Shown here: positions 18,686-26,295 of the stretch, piece after piece
How positions within the stretch are numbered: position 1 is the stretch's first letter
Layout of the letters: every line of letters begins with the position of its first letter
Position numbers and translations under genes: made by a program
Origin: Chitinophaga polysaccharea
GTDB taxonomy: Bacteria > Bacteroidota > Bacteroidia > Chitinophagales > Chitinophagaceae
DNA length: 64,000 bases
Direction: 5' to 3'
Assembly (NCBI RefSeq): GCF_902150045.1
Contig: NZ_CABFVU010000001.1
Location: forward strand, 2,046,001 to 2,110,000
The notes under the pieces: model-generated
The model's input: the letters and a program-made list of their open reading frames with translations, nothing else
Database searches by the model: none
What the model was told of the DNA's origin: nothing

Positions 18686-19282
18686 ATGATGAAAAAAGTT
18701 CTCCTTTTTGCCTTTGTAGCAGGTTTGATTGGTTTCAGCGCTGCCGCACAGGATAAAAAACTACCACCACTCGATGCCAGCCCGATGGATATGGCCTATT
18801 ACCCTGTAATGTATCCCTATGTTGTAAAAGTAAAAGGCGAACCTGGCTCCCTGGTAGCCAGGATTATTTACAGCCGCCCCCAGACAAAAGGAAGGGATAT
18901 CTTTGGAAACCTGGAAGAATACGGCAAAATATGGCGGTTGGGCGCTAATGAAGCTACTGAGATTGAATTTTTCAGACCGGTGATCATAGCCGGAAAGAAC
19001 ATTCCGAAAGGACGTTATACCCTGTATGCTATCCCAACAGAAAAAACCTGGACCATCATCCTGAACAAAGACACTGATGTATGGGGCGCTTTTAAATACG
19101 ATCAGAAAAAAGATGTGGTGAGAACTGCTCTTCCTGTATTGTCGCTGGATACGCCGGTAGAGGCATTTACAATGGTATTTGAGAAGGGAGATCCCGGCGC
19201 AAATCTTATCATTGCCTGGGATAAAGTAAGCGTAAGCCTGCCCATTAAGTGGACGGAAACCGCTGTTGCAAAAAAGAAATAA
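18686..19282 (+). CDS. DUF2911 secreted protein
   Basis: A 198-residue protein with a signal peptide (cut near AAAQ, residue 22). The conserved DUF2911 core has IIYSRPQTKGRDIFG, YGKIWRLGANEATEI and a later GRYTLYAIPTEKTWTIILNKD. The family is common and secreted in Bacteroidota, with an unknown function. It is monocistronic, with a promoter 38 nt upstream and a long hairpin 20 nt downstream. Confidence 0.92.
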   Translation: MMKKVLLFAFVAGLIGFSAAAQDKKLPPLDASPMDMAYYPVMYPYVVKVKGEPGSLVARIIYSRPQTKGRDIFGNLEEYGKIWRLGANEATEIEFFRPVIIAGKNIPKGRYTLYAIPTEKTWTIILNKDTDVWGAFKYDQKKDVVRTALPVLSLDTPVEAFTMVFEKGDPGANLIIAWDKVSVSLPIKWTETAVAKKK

Positions 19283-19303
19283 CACCTACAATATAAAATG
19301 CCG

Positions 19304-19349
19304 CCGGGGCGAAGTAAATGCAGTGTGCTACTGCTTTACTTCGCCCCGG
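19304..19349 (+). terminator. Long hairpin after the DUF2911 gene
   Basis: Arms 19304-19323 and 19331-19349 pair over about 19 bp with one bulged T. The tail is not T-rich, so it may terminate weakly or protect the 3' end. Confidence 0.65.
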
Positions 19350-19389
19350 TAACGTTTATACGAAAACTGTTTACACAGCTGCTGCTTTA

Positions 19390-19448
19390 AAAAGAAAAAG
19401 CGGTAAGAATACCGCCTTAAGAATTTTAACCATATCCTATGAAAAACC
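19390..19448 (-). ncRNA. Candidate small RNA, family copy A
   Basis: Predicted RNA of about 59 nt on the minus strand. The 5' end carries the conserved core GGTTTTTCATAGGATATGG followed by TTAAAATT. The 3' end is a hairpin (GCGGTA, loop TTCT, TACCGC, extended by A-T and G-U pairs) followed by T runs (19388-19399). The -7 box is TAAATTCG at 19454-19461, 5 nt before the core. An inverted repeat lies 33 nt further upstream. It is convergent with the DUF2911 gene, with no downstream gene in the same direction, so a free-standing RNA is the simplest reading. No known RNA family is recognised. Confidence 0.6.
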
Positions 19449-19494
19449 TAAAACGAATTTAGCGCGATTAACCATATCCGTTAGTAGCTAATTG

Positions 19495-19519
19495 GTGAAC
19501 GATATAAAAATGTTCGTAA
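19495..19519 (-). promoter_or_regulatory. Shared upstream inverted repeat of candidate RNA A
   Basis: GTGAAC-N11-GTTCGTAA (plus-strand reading), an inverted repeat with GAAC/GTTC arms. It sits 33 nt upstream of the -7 box of copy A and has the same length and position in copies C and D. A regulator-binding site is inferred. Confidence 0.55.
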
Positions 19520-19562
19520 GCGTTGAAATTTATGCGCTCATATTTTTGGTATCAGCTAAAAT

Positions 19563-19576
19563 GGACAAGTTTGTCC
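19563..19576. promoter_or_regulatory. Palindrome upstream of the transsulfuration gene
   Basis: GGACAA-GT-TTGTCC, a perfect 6-2-6 palindrome 37 nt upstream of the -7 box at 19614. The position suits an operator or activator site, but that is inference. Confidence 0.4.
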
Positions 19577-19613
19577 TTTATCAATTGTAACCCGCCAATC
19601 GCAAAAACTGGAG

Positions 19614-19621
19614 TATATTTG
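19614..19621 (+). promoter_or_regulatory. -7 box TATATTTG of the transsulfuration gene
   Basis: Exact TAnnTTTG, 38 nt before the ATG at 19660. Confidence 0.6.
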
Positions 19622-19659
19622 GAAACCACCAAAATTGATCATTCTAAACTATTTAAGAC

Positions 19660-20799
19660 ATGAAGCTGGGTACAAAACTCATACACGCAGGTGTAGCTCC
19701 CGATCCGTCAACCGGCGCTATTATGACGCCGATCTTTCAAACATCTACCTATGTACAGAGTGCGCCTGGGGTGCATAAGGGCTATGAATACGCCCGGACA
19801 CAGAATCCTACCCGCGACGCCCTTCAGAACGCATTGGCAGCCATTGAAAACGGTACGCACGGTATCTCTTTTGGCAGCGGTCTCGCAGCCACAGATGCGG
19901 TGATGAAGCTCCTCAGCCCCGGCGATGAAGTAATTGCCACAAATGACCTCTACGGGGGTACCTACCGGATCTTTACCAAAGTGTTTGAACGCTATGGTAT
20001 CAGGTTCCGGTTTATAGACATGTCTGATGCCAGGAACATAGAGTCCCATATTACCCCCCAAACCCGGATGATATGGCTGGAAACCCCTACCAACCCGCTT
20101 TTAAAGATCATAGATATTGCAGCCTGTGCCACCATAGCCCGCAAAAGCGAAGTAATCCTTTGCGTGGATAACACCTTTGCCTCACCGTACCTGCAAAACC
20201 CGCTTGACCTGGGCGCCGATATTGTTCTGCATTCGGCCACCAAGTACCTGGGAGGGCACAGCGATGTGGTGCACGGCGCGGTAATTGTAAAAAATGAAGA
20301 ACTCGCCAGGCAACTGTACTTTATCCAGAACAGCTGCGGCGCCGTACCGGGTCCGCAAGACTGCTTCCTGGTGCTGCGTGGTATTAAGACATTGCATGTG
20401 CGTATGCAGCGCCATTGTGAAAACGGGGAGGTGGTAGCCAACTTCCTCCGCAGCCACCCCAAAGTGGATAAGGTATACTGGCCGGGATTCACCGACCACC
20501 CTAATCATGATATCGCCAAACAACAAATGAGAGGTTTCGGAGGAATGATGTCCTTTACCCTGAAAGACGATAGCCTGGAAGCGGCCAACCGGATCCTGGG
20601 CAGCACCCAGCTCTTTGCCCTGGCAGAATCACTGGGAGGGGTAGAATCACTGATAGGCCATCCTGCCAGCATGACGCATGCCTCCATTCCCCGTGAAGAA
20701 AGAATAAAGAACGGCCTTGCCGATTCCCTGATCCGGCTGAGCGTAGGTATTGAAGATGCAGACGACCTGACCGGGGATCTCGCAAAAGCTATCGGTTAA
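19660..20799 (+). CDS. Cystathionine gamma-synthase/lyase family PLP enzyme
   Basis: A 379-residue PLP-dependent enzyme of the Cys/Met metabolism family, cytosolic. The internal aldimine lysine is Lys195 in HSATKYLGGHSD. Other family residues are YEYARTQNPTRDALQ, the aromatic Y of NDLYGGTYRIF and VDNTFASPYLQNP. The SLGGVESLIGHPASMTH segment binds substrate. It could be a synthase (O-succinyl- or O-acetylhomoserine plus cysteine) or a lyase (cystathionine to cysteine), and sequence alone does not decide. It has its own promoter, and a palindrome upstream suggests specific regulation. Confidence 0.95.
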   Translation: MKLGTKLIHAGVAPDPSTGAIMTPIFQTSTYVQSAPGVHKGYEYARTQNPTRDALQNALAAIENGTHGISFGSGLAATDAVMKLLSPGDEVIATNDLYGGTYRIFTKVFERYGIRFRFIDMSDARNIESHITPQTRMIWLETPTNPLLKIIDIAACATIARKSEVILCVDNTFASPYLQNPLDLGADIVLHSATKYLGGHSDVVHGAVIVKNEELARQLYFIQNSCGAVPGPQDCFLVLRGIKTLHVRMQRHCENGEVVANFLRSHPKVDKVYWPGFTDHPNHDIAKQQMRGFGGMMSFTLKDDSLEAANRILGSTQLFALAESLGGVESLIGHPASMTHASIPREERIKNGLADSLIRLSVGIEDADDLTGDLAKAIG

Positions 20800-20831
20800 G
20801 TAATAGATTTTAATTCTTATGCAGTAAAAAT

Positions 20832-20839
20832 TATCTTTA
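20832..20839 (+). promoter_or_regulatory. -7-like box TATCTTTA upstream of the TIGR02757 operon
   Basis: TAnnTTTA variant about 104 nt before the ATG at 20943. If used, the leader contains TAACCATATCC (20862-20872), an 11-nt perfect complement of the core of the small RNA family. Confidence 0.4.
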
Positions 20840-20942
20840 CCGGGAGCGTAAATATTTATCCTAACCATATCCAGCGCCTTTTTATATCTGAATGGAAAAT
20901 TCCGGTATAAAAAAGCTTATGGTAATACACGTGATTTAACTT

Positions 20943-21716
20943 ATGAAGATCCAGAAACTAAGGGAGTTCTTAGATGCCAAGGCGGCATATTATAATCACC
21001 CGGACTTTATTGCTAACGATCCGGTTAGCATACCACACCGGTTTAGTGTATTGCAGGATATTGAAATCGCCGGCCTTTTTGCAGCAATACTGGCATGGGG
21101 GAACCGTACCAGTATCATCAACAAATGCACAGAGCTGATGAAAATGATGGACGACTCCCCCTATGATTTTATCCGCCATCATCAGCCGAAGGACCGTATG
21201 AAATTACTTTCCTTCTGCCACCGCACCTTCAACGGCCTGGATCTGCTGTATTTTGTGGAATTCCTCCAGCATTACTACATGAATGTAACATCGCTGGAAT
21301 TTGCCTTCAGCGCTCACATCACCCCACAGGATGAAAATGTGGAAAAAGCACTGATAGGGTTCAGGAAAGTATTTTTTGCCCTGGAACACCCGGAAAGGAC
21401 CGGTAAGCATATTGCTACGCCGGCCAGGAACTCTGCCTGCAAGCGTTTGAATATGTATTTACGCTGGATGGTGAGAAATGACGAAAATGGCGTGGATTTT
21501 GGGCTTTGGCAGCACATATCACCTTCACAACTGGTATGCCCGATGGATGTACATGTAAGCAGAGTGGCCACCAGGCTGGGAATAATAGAGGACGCGAAGG
21601 CCGACTGGAAAACAGCCACCGCTCTCACACACCAGTTGAAGAAACTGGATCCTGATGATCCTGCCAAATATGACTTTGCCTTATTTGGCCTGGGAGTGAT
21701 AGAAAAATATGTCTGA
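20943..21716 (+). CDS. TIGR02757 family protein
   Basis: A 257-residue cytosolic protein of the Bacteroidota-centred family TIGR02757. The family start KIQKLREFLDAKAAYYNHPDFIANDPVSIPHRF, the middle ARNSACKRLNMYLRWMVR and the end DVHVSRVATRLG are all present. The last two resemble the helix-hairpin-helix/glycosylase-like pattern of DNA repair proteins, but no activity has been shown, so function is unknown. It is the first of three overlapping or closely spaced genes (21733 and 22674 follow). Confidence 0.92.
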   Translation: MKIQKLREFLDAKAAYYNHPDFIANDPVSIPHRFSVLQDIEIAGLFAAILAWGNRTSIINKCTELMKMMDDSPYDFIRHHQPKDRMKLLSFCHRTFNGLDLLYFVEFLQHYYMNVTSLEFAFSAHITPQDENVEKALIGFRKVFFALEHPERTGKHIATPARNSACKRLNMYLRWMVRNDENGVDFGLWQHISPSQLVCPMDVHVSRVATRLGIIEDAKADWKTATALTHQLKKLDPDDPAKYDFALFGLGVIEKYV

Positions 21717-21732
21717 TAAAATAAACATGATA

Positions 21733-22674
21733 ATGAAAAGAATCCTGGGACTGATTGCAATGGTAGTAACACTGTCTTTATCCGTTAAAGCACAGGAATA
21801 TGTGGATCTGAAATATACTTTCAATAAAGGCGAACTGTTTGAACTGGAACAAAAGAGCCGGAGCGAAACCTATATGACGGTAAATGAAGTAGTGCAACGG
21901 ACCACCCGCGATTATAACAACATTATTGCGATGGAAGTAACAGCCGTGGAGCCGGGCAAAACCACGCTCACCTTTCGCTATAAAGATCTTAAGTTCAATT
22001 TCAACGCCAAAAATCAGAACATCTTCGTAGATGCAAAGGTCACCAAACAGGAAGAACCCTTTCAGGCCGGCCTGAAAAAAGTACTGGACCAACCCTTCAC
22101 CGTAGAAGTTCAGTCCACCGGGATCATCAATAAAATAGACGGCCTGGAAGGCATACTGGACAACGCATCCAGCGCTTTCAGCTCGCTTAAAAAAGATGAA
22201 CAGGAAGCCTATAAAAAACTGATGAAAGACCAGTTTGGAACAGAAGCTTTCCAAAGCTGGCTGGAACAGCTGCTCATCATGTATCCCGCCCATGGCATTA
22301 AAACCGGTACGCAATGGGAAGAAAATGTACCGCTGCGTGGCGGGCTTGTAGGCCGGATAGACCTTTACTGGAACCTGCAAACCTGGGATGCACAAACCGC
22401 CAAAGTTGGCGGCACTTCTAAAATCAACACAGATAAGGTGCAAATGCTCACCCTTGACGATGGCATCAAAGCTACCGCAGAGATCAGCGGCACTACCTCT
22501 TCCAACTACCTGATTAACCGCAGCAGCGGCTTACCAGGCATCTGCGTACAAAACACCGAGATGTCTGGCAACTATACCTATAAAGCGGATAAGGCAAAAC
22601 GTATTAAGCACGACCTGAAAGTACCGGTAAAGGTAGTTACCAATGCATCGTATAAAATAAAACAGATGAAGTAA
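21733..22674 (+). CDS. DUF6263 family secreted protein
   Basis: A 313-residue protein with a signal peptide (MKRILGLIAMVVTLSLSVKAQ) and a beta-rich mature domain typical of the DUF6263 group (YTFNKGELFELEQKS, MEVTAVEPGKTTLTFRYKDL). Function is unknown; it is periplasmic or outer-membrane associated by inference. I chose ATG 21733 because it starts the signal peptide directly. ATG 21709 would add eight polar residues and overlap the previous gene by 8 nt. The stop overlaps the next start (TAATG), so translation is coupled. Confidence 0.85.
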   Translation: MKRILGLIAMVVTLSLSVKAQEYVDLKYTFNKGELFELEQKSRSETYMTVNEVVQRTTRDYNNIIAMEVTAVEPGKTTLTFRYKDLKFNFNAKNQNIFVDAKVTKQEEPFQAGLKKVLDQPFTVEVQSTGIINKIDGLEGILDNASSAFSSLKKDEQEAYKKLMKDQFGTEAFQSWLEQLLIMYPAHGIKTGTQWEENVPLRGGLVGRIDLYWNLQTWDAQTAKVGGTSKINTDKVQMLTLDDGIKATAEISGTTSSNYLINRSSGLPGICVQNTEMSGNYTYKADKAKRIKHDLKVPVKVVTNASYKIKQMK

Positions 22675-23018
22675 TGACTGCACTGCCAGCGCAATATCTC
22701 CGGGAAACAGCCGCATGGGCACAGGACAACTTTGAAATAAGTGTGCCCGTGAATGTTAGTTATGAACAACTGTGGGAGATACTCGCGGGCAAACTACAAC
22801 AGCTCATCAGCGAAGATTTCTCCAGGTTCATCTTCCTGCTGTACCGTACTGATGTGGCGGAAAAAAAAGTAAAAGGAATACTGGAGGACGCGGCAACTAC
22901 AGGAGAGGATCCGTATAAGGCCATTGCCGCACTGATTATTGAAAGGCAACTGCAAAAAATAACATCCCGGGCCACATACAAACAACATGATTTGCCCGAC
23001 GATGAAGAAAGATGGTAA
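22674..23018 (+). CDS. Hypothetical protein coupled to the TIGR02757 operon
   Basis: A 114-residue protein, mostly helical and acidic, with no signal peptide or membrane segment, so cytosolic. The start ATG overlaps the stop of the DUF6263 gene by one base, which supports it as a real coupled gene. A strong hairpin follows at once, ending the operon. I do not recognise a family. Confidence 0.8.
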   Translation: MTALPAQYLRETAAWAQDNFEISVPVNVSYEQLWEILAGKLQQLISEDFSRFIFLLYRTDVAEKKVKGILEDAATTGEDPYKAIAALIIERQLQKITSRATYKQHDLPDDEERW

Positions 23019-23059
23019 AAGAAGAAGGGGTGACGCGTAAGCATCACCCCTTCTTCTTT
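23018..23059. terminator. Bidirectional terminator between convergent genes
   Basis: Perfect 16-bp stem (23018-23033 with 23044-23059) with A runs on the left and T runs on the right, usable from both strands. Confidence 0.88.
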
Positions 23060-23065
23060 AAAAAC

Positions 23066-23722
23066 TTAAAATGTCAGTTCCTTCACTTTTTCCTTATCTT
23101 CTTTTTCCTTTTCCAGGTCGAAGAAAGTACCGAATACATGATCCCATACAGAAGAACTCACTCCAAAGCCCTTATCCTCGCTCTTATAATGGTGAAGATG
23201 GTGGTTACGCCACAATGGCTTCATAAACTTCAGTGGCGGATTCCACGCATGAATGGCATAGTGCATGCTTCCATAGATCAGGTATCCCAGGATAAAGCCA
23301 GGGAAAAACATAAATGTGATTTCACGCAGGAAGATATACTGCATGCCGAAGATGGCGGAAGCCAGTATCAGGCTGGGCACCGGAGGCATAAATAAACGCT
23401 GCTTGTCTCTCGGGTACTCATGGTGGTTACCATGCATTACGTAAATGAAACGCTGCACCCTGGGGTTATCACTTGCGAAGTGAAACAAAAAGCGGTGCAT
23501 GAGATACTCAAAAAACGACCAGAATAACATGGCCCCAACGAATATAGCTACAACTGTACCGGGTGTAAAACCTAAGGTGTTGTGGCTATAATAGAGCATA
23601 TAGCCAATAATGGGCAGATAGAGCCCCCAGATCACCAATGGATGCGTTTTGGTAAGCATCTCAAGATACTGGCTTTCAAATAATCTTGCCTGTCCTTTGT
23701 TCTTAATCTTTTCAAACTTCAT
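23066..23722 (-). CDS. Sterol desaturase / fatty acid hydroxylase family protein
   Basis: A 218-residue integral membrane di-iron enzyme. Four or so membrane helices are interleaved with the histidine boxes HRFLFH, HGNHH, HYAIH and HHLHHY that hold the metal pair. Family members hydroxylate or desaturate lipid chains using oxygen. Fatty acid 2-hydroxylation (for example of sphingolipids or other lipids) is a plausible role in Bacteroidota but is not provable here. I start at ATG 23722; an upstream TTG (23731) is weaker. The promoter at 23836-23843 is enclosed by an inverted repeat. The C-terminus is Lys/Glu-rich. Confidence 0.9.
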   Translation of the reverse strand: MKFEKIKNKGQARLFESQYLEMLTKTHPLVIWGLYLPIIGYMLYYSHNTLGFTPGTVVAIFVGAMLFWSFFEYLMHRFLFHFASDNPRVQRFIYVMHGNHHEYPRDKQRLFMPPVPSLILASAIFGMQYIFLREITFMFFPGFILGYLIYGSMHYAIHAWNPPLKFMKPLWRNHHLHHYKSEDKGFGVSSSVWDHVFGTFFDLEKEKEDKEKVKELTF

Positions 23723-23829
23723 AGCTCCCAAATTTTAGAGTGCAGTTACGGGACATGAATAAAACCTTCCTTATTTACCCTGGCAGCCGCCTCAAAAATG
23801 ATGCGCATTTTGAAGATGGCTGTCATTAT

Positions 23830-23852
23830 CGAACGCAAAAATACAACGTTCG
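23830..23852 (-). promoter_or_regulatory. Promoter box enclosed by an inverted repeat
   Basis: On the minus strand TATTTTTG (23836-23843) is an exact -7 box. It is flanked by CGAACG and CGTTCG (23830-23835 and 23847-23852), a 6-bp inverted repeat with an 11-nt spacer. A repressor site overlapping the fatty acid hydroxylase promoter is a reasonable inference. Confidence 0.55.
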
Positions 23853-23914
23853 TAGATTATTTCGCTCACTATATCACTCTATAAGGCTATAAATTCTATT
23901 TATCCTGTTCCCTG

Positions 23915-25162
23915 TCATTCTTTATAGTTTATCCTGAAATTATGCAGATCAGGCCGGTGTTTCCGCTTCCGCTGTAATTCATACCGGTAAATTATTTCCC
24001 CCACTTCTTTAAAAAATGGGTGCCCCTCTTCTTCATATTCATATTTATTATCATTTAAAACACCGTCCCGGTTCACGTAAATGTTACCGGTCAGCATAAA
24101 CTCCACTCCATGCTTAAAGTCGACAATATAGGCTGCATCCGTAAGAAAACCGTACGACCAGCCGGCTTTATTAAATACACGTATATACGGCGGAATGTTT
24201 TTCTTCCCTGCCTTGAAAAAAAAGAATTTAGTGTAGCTGTCATAATACTCGGCAGTGTCATACTTCGGCCAAAGGGTTTCTGACGGGTATTGCGACATAT
24301 AGCGGTATAAAAAACGGTAATCATCTTCCGTTATATCAAACCGCTGCGATAGCGGTACACTGGCAGGAAACAGCACCGACTGCAACATTTGCTGCAAATC
24401 CATCAACGGCAGGTTATTATGTTTGGTAAAATCCATGGGCGTAAACACCAGCCTGTCGTTTTTATCCAGGTAAGCACGTCCCAGCTTTACTTCCCTGCTG
24501 AAATCGAATATCTGGTTGTTGTAAGCTGCTGGTTGTTCGTATACCAGCTTCCCGTTATCCACAAAACGTATGGGATTGGTATGCCTGTTCTCTTCTTCCG
24601 TAAGCGGCATAAACCGGCGCACAATGCGCACATCCTTATATCCTTTTGCCCATAGTTTTTCGTGGATGGTTCGCTGACCCACAAATTCATACAACCTGTT
24701 GTAGGCGTCGTTATCACTGACCAGGAATATTTTTTTGATATAATGCTCTACAGATGGCAGCAAATTCGCTGCCGAGCTGTCTGTATGCACGGTTACCTGG
24801 CCCTGCCAGGCGCTGTCTGTAAGCATGGTCGTGTTCCGGTGAAGCCCCCGCACCTTAAGCTGATGCATCTTTTCCAGCGCCAGCAAAGCAATAGGTAGCT
24901 TCACAGTACTGGCGGGGTTAAAATATTTACCGCCGTCTACCTCCAGGTAATAACTTTTAAAATGCGGGCGGTTACGGGCATCCCGGTCAATTTGCGTATA
25001 AATAAGCTGGTAACGGAATGAATCAGGATATTGCAGGATATGCCGGAGCGCCGGTGAAGCCTCGCGGTCCAGCAGGTTTTTCAGCAGCGTATCTGTGCGG
25101 GACTGGCCCTGCACAGTTAATAACTGGCCATACATCAGGAATAGCAGCAAACGGCAACGCAT
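23915..25162 (-). CDS. Class A beta-lactamase-like serine hydrolase
   Basis: A 415-residue secreted protein (signal peptide about 1-20). It carries the three serine penicilloyl-transferase motifs: S85-T-V-K88 in PASTVKLPIA, S149-D-N151 in LVSDNDAYNRLYEF, and K332-A-G334 in place of the usual KTG/KSG. The active fold is therefore intact but with alanine in the third motif. Whether it hydrolyses beta-lactams is doubtful; it is far longer than true class A enzymes (about 290 residues) and could be a peptidase or muropeptide enzyme. It is divergent from the fumarylacetoacetase-like gene. Confidence 0.85.
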   Translation of the reverse strand: MRCRLLLFLMYGQLLTVQGQSRTDTLLKNLLDREASPALRHILQYPDSFRYQLIYTQIDRDARNRPHFKSYYLEVDGGKYFNPASTVKLPIALLALEKMHQLKVRGLHRNTTMLTDSAWQGQVTVHTDSSAANLLPSVEHYIKKIFLVSDNDAYNRLYEFVGQRTIHEKLWAKGYKDVRIVRRFMPLTEEENRHTNPIRFVDNGKLVYEQPAAYNNQIFDFSREVKLGRAYLDKNDRLVFTPMDFTKHNNLPLMDLQQMLQSVLFPASVPLSQRFDITEDDYRFLYRYMSQYPSETLWPKYDTAEYYDSYTKFFFFKAGKKNIPPYIRVFNKAGWSYGFLTDAAYIVDFKHGVEFMLTGNIYVNRDGVLNDNKYEYEEEGHPFFKEVGEIIYRYELQRKRKHRPDLHNFRINYKE

Positions 25163-25239
25163 ATTGGTGGTTCTGCTTATAAATATAAAGTAATTCGCCG
25201 GCAGGCAAAAAAATAGCCATTGCTTTTAACCGCCATTCT

Positions 25240-25247
25240 TATATTTG
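25240..25247 (+). promoter_or_regulatory. -7 box TATATTTG of the FAH/flavin reductase pair
   Basis: Exact TAnnTTTG, 32 nt before the ATG at 25280. A TTG (25220-25222) lies 17 nt upstream, slightly closer than normal. Confidence 0.6.
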
Positions 25248-25279
25248 ATCCTTCATACAACCAGAACAATTACCAAACC

Positions 25280-26293
25280 ATGAAACTAGTAAGTTATTTA
25301 AGAGAAGAAACAGACCAGCTGGCCATCCTGGTAAACGGTTTGTTATACAATACACAGGAACTGCATCCCGATCTGCCTAACAACATGGGCATGTTCCTCA
25401 TGATGTGGGAAGAGGTGATAGAGATCGCCAAACGGACCGATGCCCTCCTGAAGGAAGGTAAACACCCCGGCTCTGCTACCGGTATTCCCGTAAACAGCGT
25501 ACAATTGCTTTCGCCCGTGCCATTCCCTACTTCCTGCAGGGATGGATACGCATTCCGGCAGCATGTAGCCGCAGCAAGGCGTAACCGCAAGGTGCCTATG
25601 ATCCCGGAGTTCGATCAATACCCGATCTTCTATTTTACCAATCATAACGCCATCCAGGGACCTGGCGAAATAGTGTGTATGCCCGACCATTTCGAAAAAC
25701 TGGATTTTGAACTGGAAGTAGCCATTGTTATCTGTAAAGCAGGCCGCAATATCACAGCTGCTGAAGCAGACGATTATATAGGCGGATACATGATCATGAA
25801 CGATATGAGCGCACGCACCCTGCAGATGGAAGAAATGCTGCTTAACCTGGGGCCCGCAAAAGGAAAGGATTTCAGTACGGTGGTAGGCCCCATGCTGGTA
25901 ACGGCCGATGAACTGGAACACCTGAAAGTGCCGGCAAAAGATGGGCATACCGGCAATAACTTTAACCTGAAAATGACCTGTAAGGTAAATGGCATCCCTG
26001 TAAGTGAAGGGAATATGGCCGATATGGACTGGACCTTCGCCGAAATAGTGGAACGCTGTGCCTATGGGGTAAATATTCTCCCCGGCGATATTATCGGCAG
26101 CGGCACGGTAGGTACCGGCTGCTTCCTGGAACTGAATGGTACGGGCAAACTGAATAACCCCGATTACACAGAACAATGGCTGCAACCCGGCGATGTAGTG
26201 GAAATGGAAGTATCCGGTTTAGGTATTTTATCCAATACCATCGTAAAAGAAGATACCGACTTCTCCCTGCTGGCACTTAAGAAAAAAGCATAA
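25280..26293 (+). CDS. Fumarylacetoacetate hydrolase family protein
   Basis: A 337-residue enzyme of the FAH superfamily, which cleaves or decarboxylates beta-keto acids using a divalent metal. The metal ligands are the two glutamates of FELEVAIV and the aspartate of YMIMNDMSARTLQ. Other family parts are GPGEIVCMPDH and GDIIGSGTVGTG. It may act in aromatic amino acid breakdown (fumarylacetoacetate or a related acid), but the homogentisate genes are not in the window. I start at ATG 25280 (MKLVSYLREE). The next gene begins 2 nt after its stop, so the two form an operon. Confidence 0.92.
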   Translation: MKLVSYLREETDQLAILVNGLLYNTQELHPDLPNNMGMFLMMWEEVIEIAKRTDALLKEGKHPGSATGIPVNSVQLLSPVPFPTSCRDGYAFRQHVAAARRNRKVPMIPEFDQYPIFYFTNHNAIQGPGEIVCMPDHFEKLDFELEVAIVICKAGRNITAAEADDYIGGYMIMNDMSARTLQMEEMLLNLGPAKGKDFSTVVGPMLVTADELEHLKVPAKDGHTGNNFNLKMTCKVNGIPVSEGNMADMDWTFAEIVERCAYGVNILPGDIIGSGTVGTGCFLELNGTGKLNNPDYTEQWLQPGDVVEMEVSGLGILSNTIVKEDTDFSLLALKKKA

Positions 26294-26295
26294 CC

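Noticed and set aside
19439..19461. Very short plus-strand ORF (M-K-N-L-K-R-I) within copy A, with similar starts in copies B and D
   Set aside because: The frames differ in length and sequence between copies, and the promoter boxes and T tails point to the minus strand; the shared ATG-AAA is part of the RNA core read backwards.
23915..25162. True class A beta-lactamase resistance gene
   Set aside because: It is far longer than true class A enzymes and its third motif is KAG, not KTG or KSG; it is more likely a housekeeping hydrolase.
25343..26185. 280-residue open frame on the minus strand
   Set aside because: It lies wholly opposite the clear FAH-family gene, has no family motifs and no start signals; similar antisense frames at 21778-22443, 31236-31895 and 18761-19285 were rejected for the same reason.
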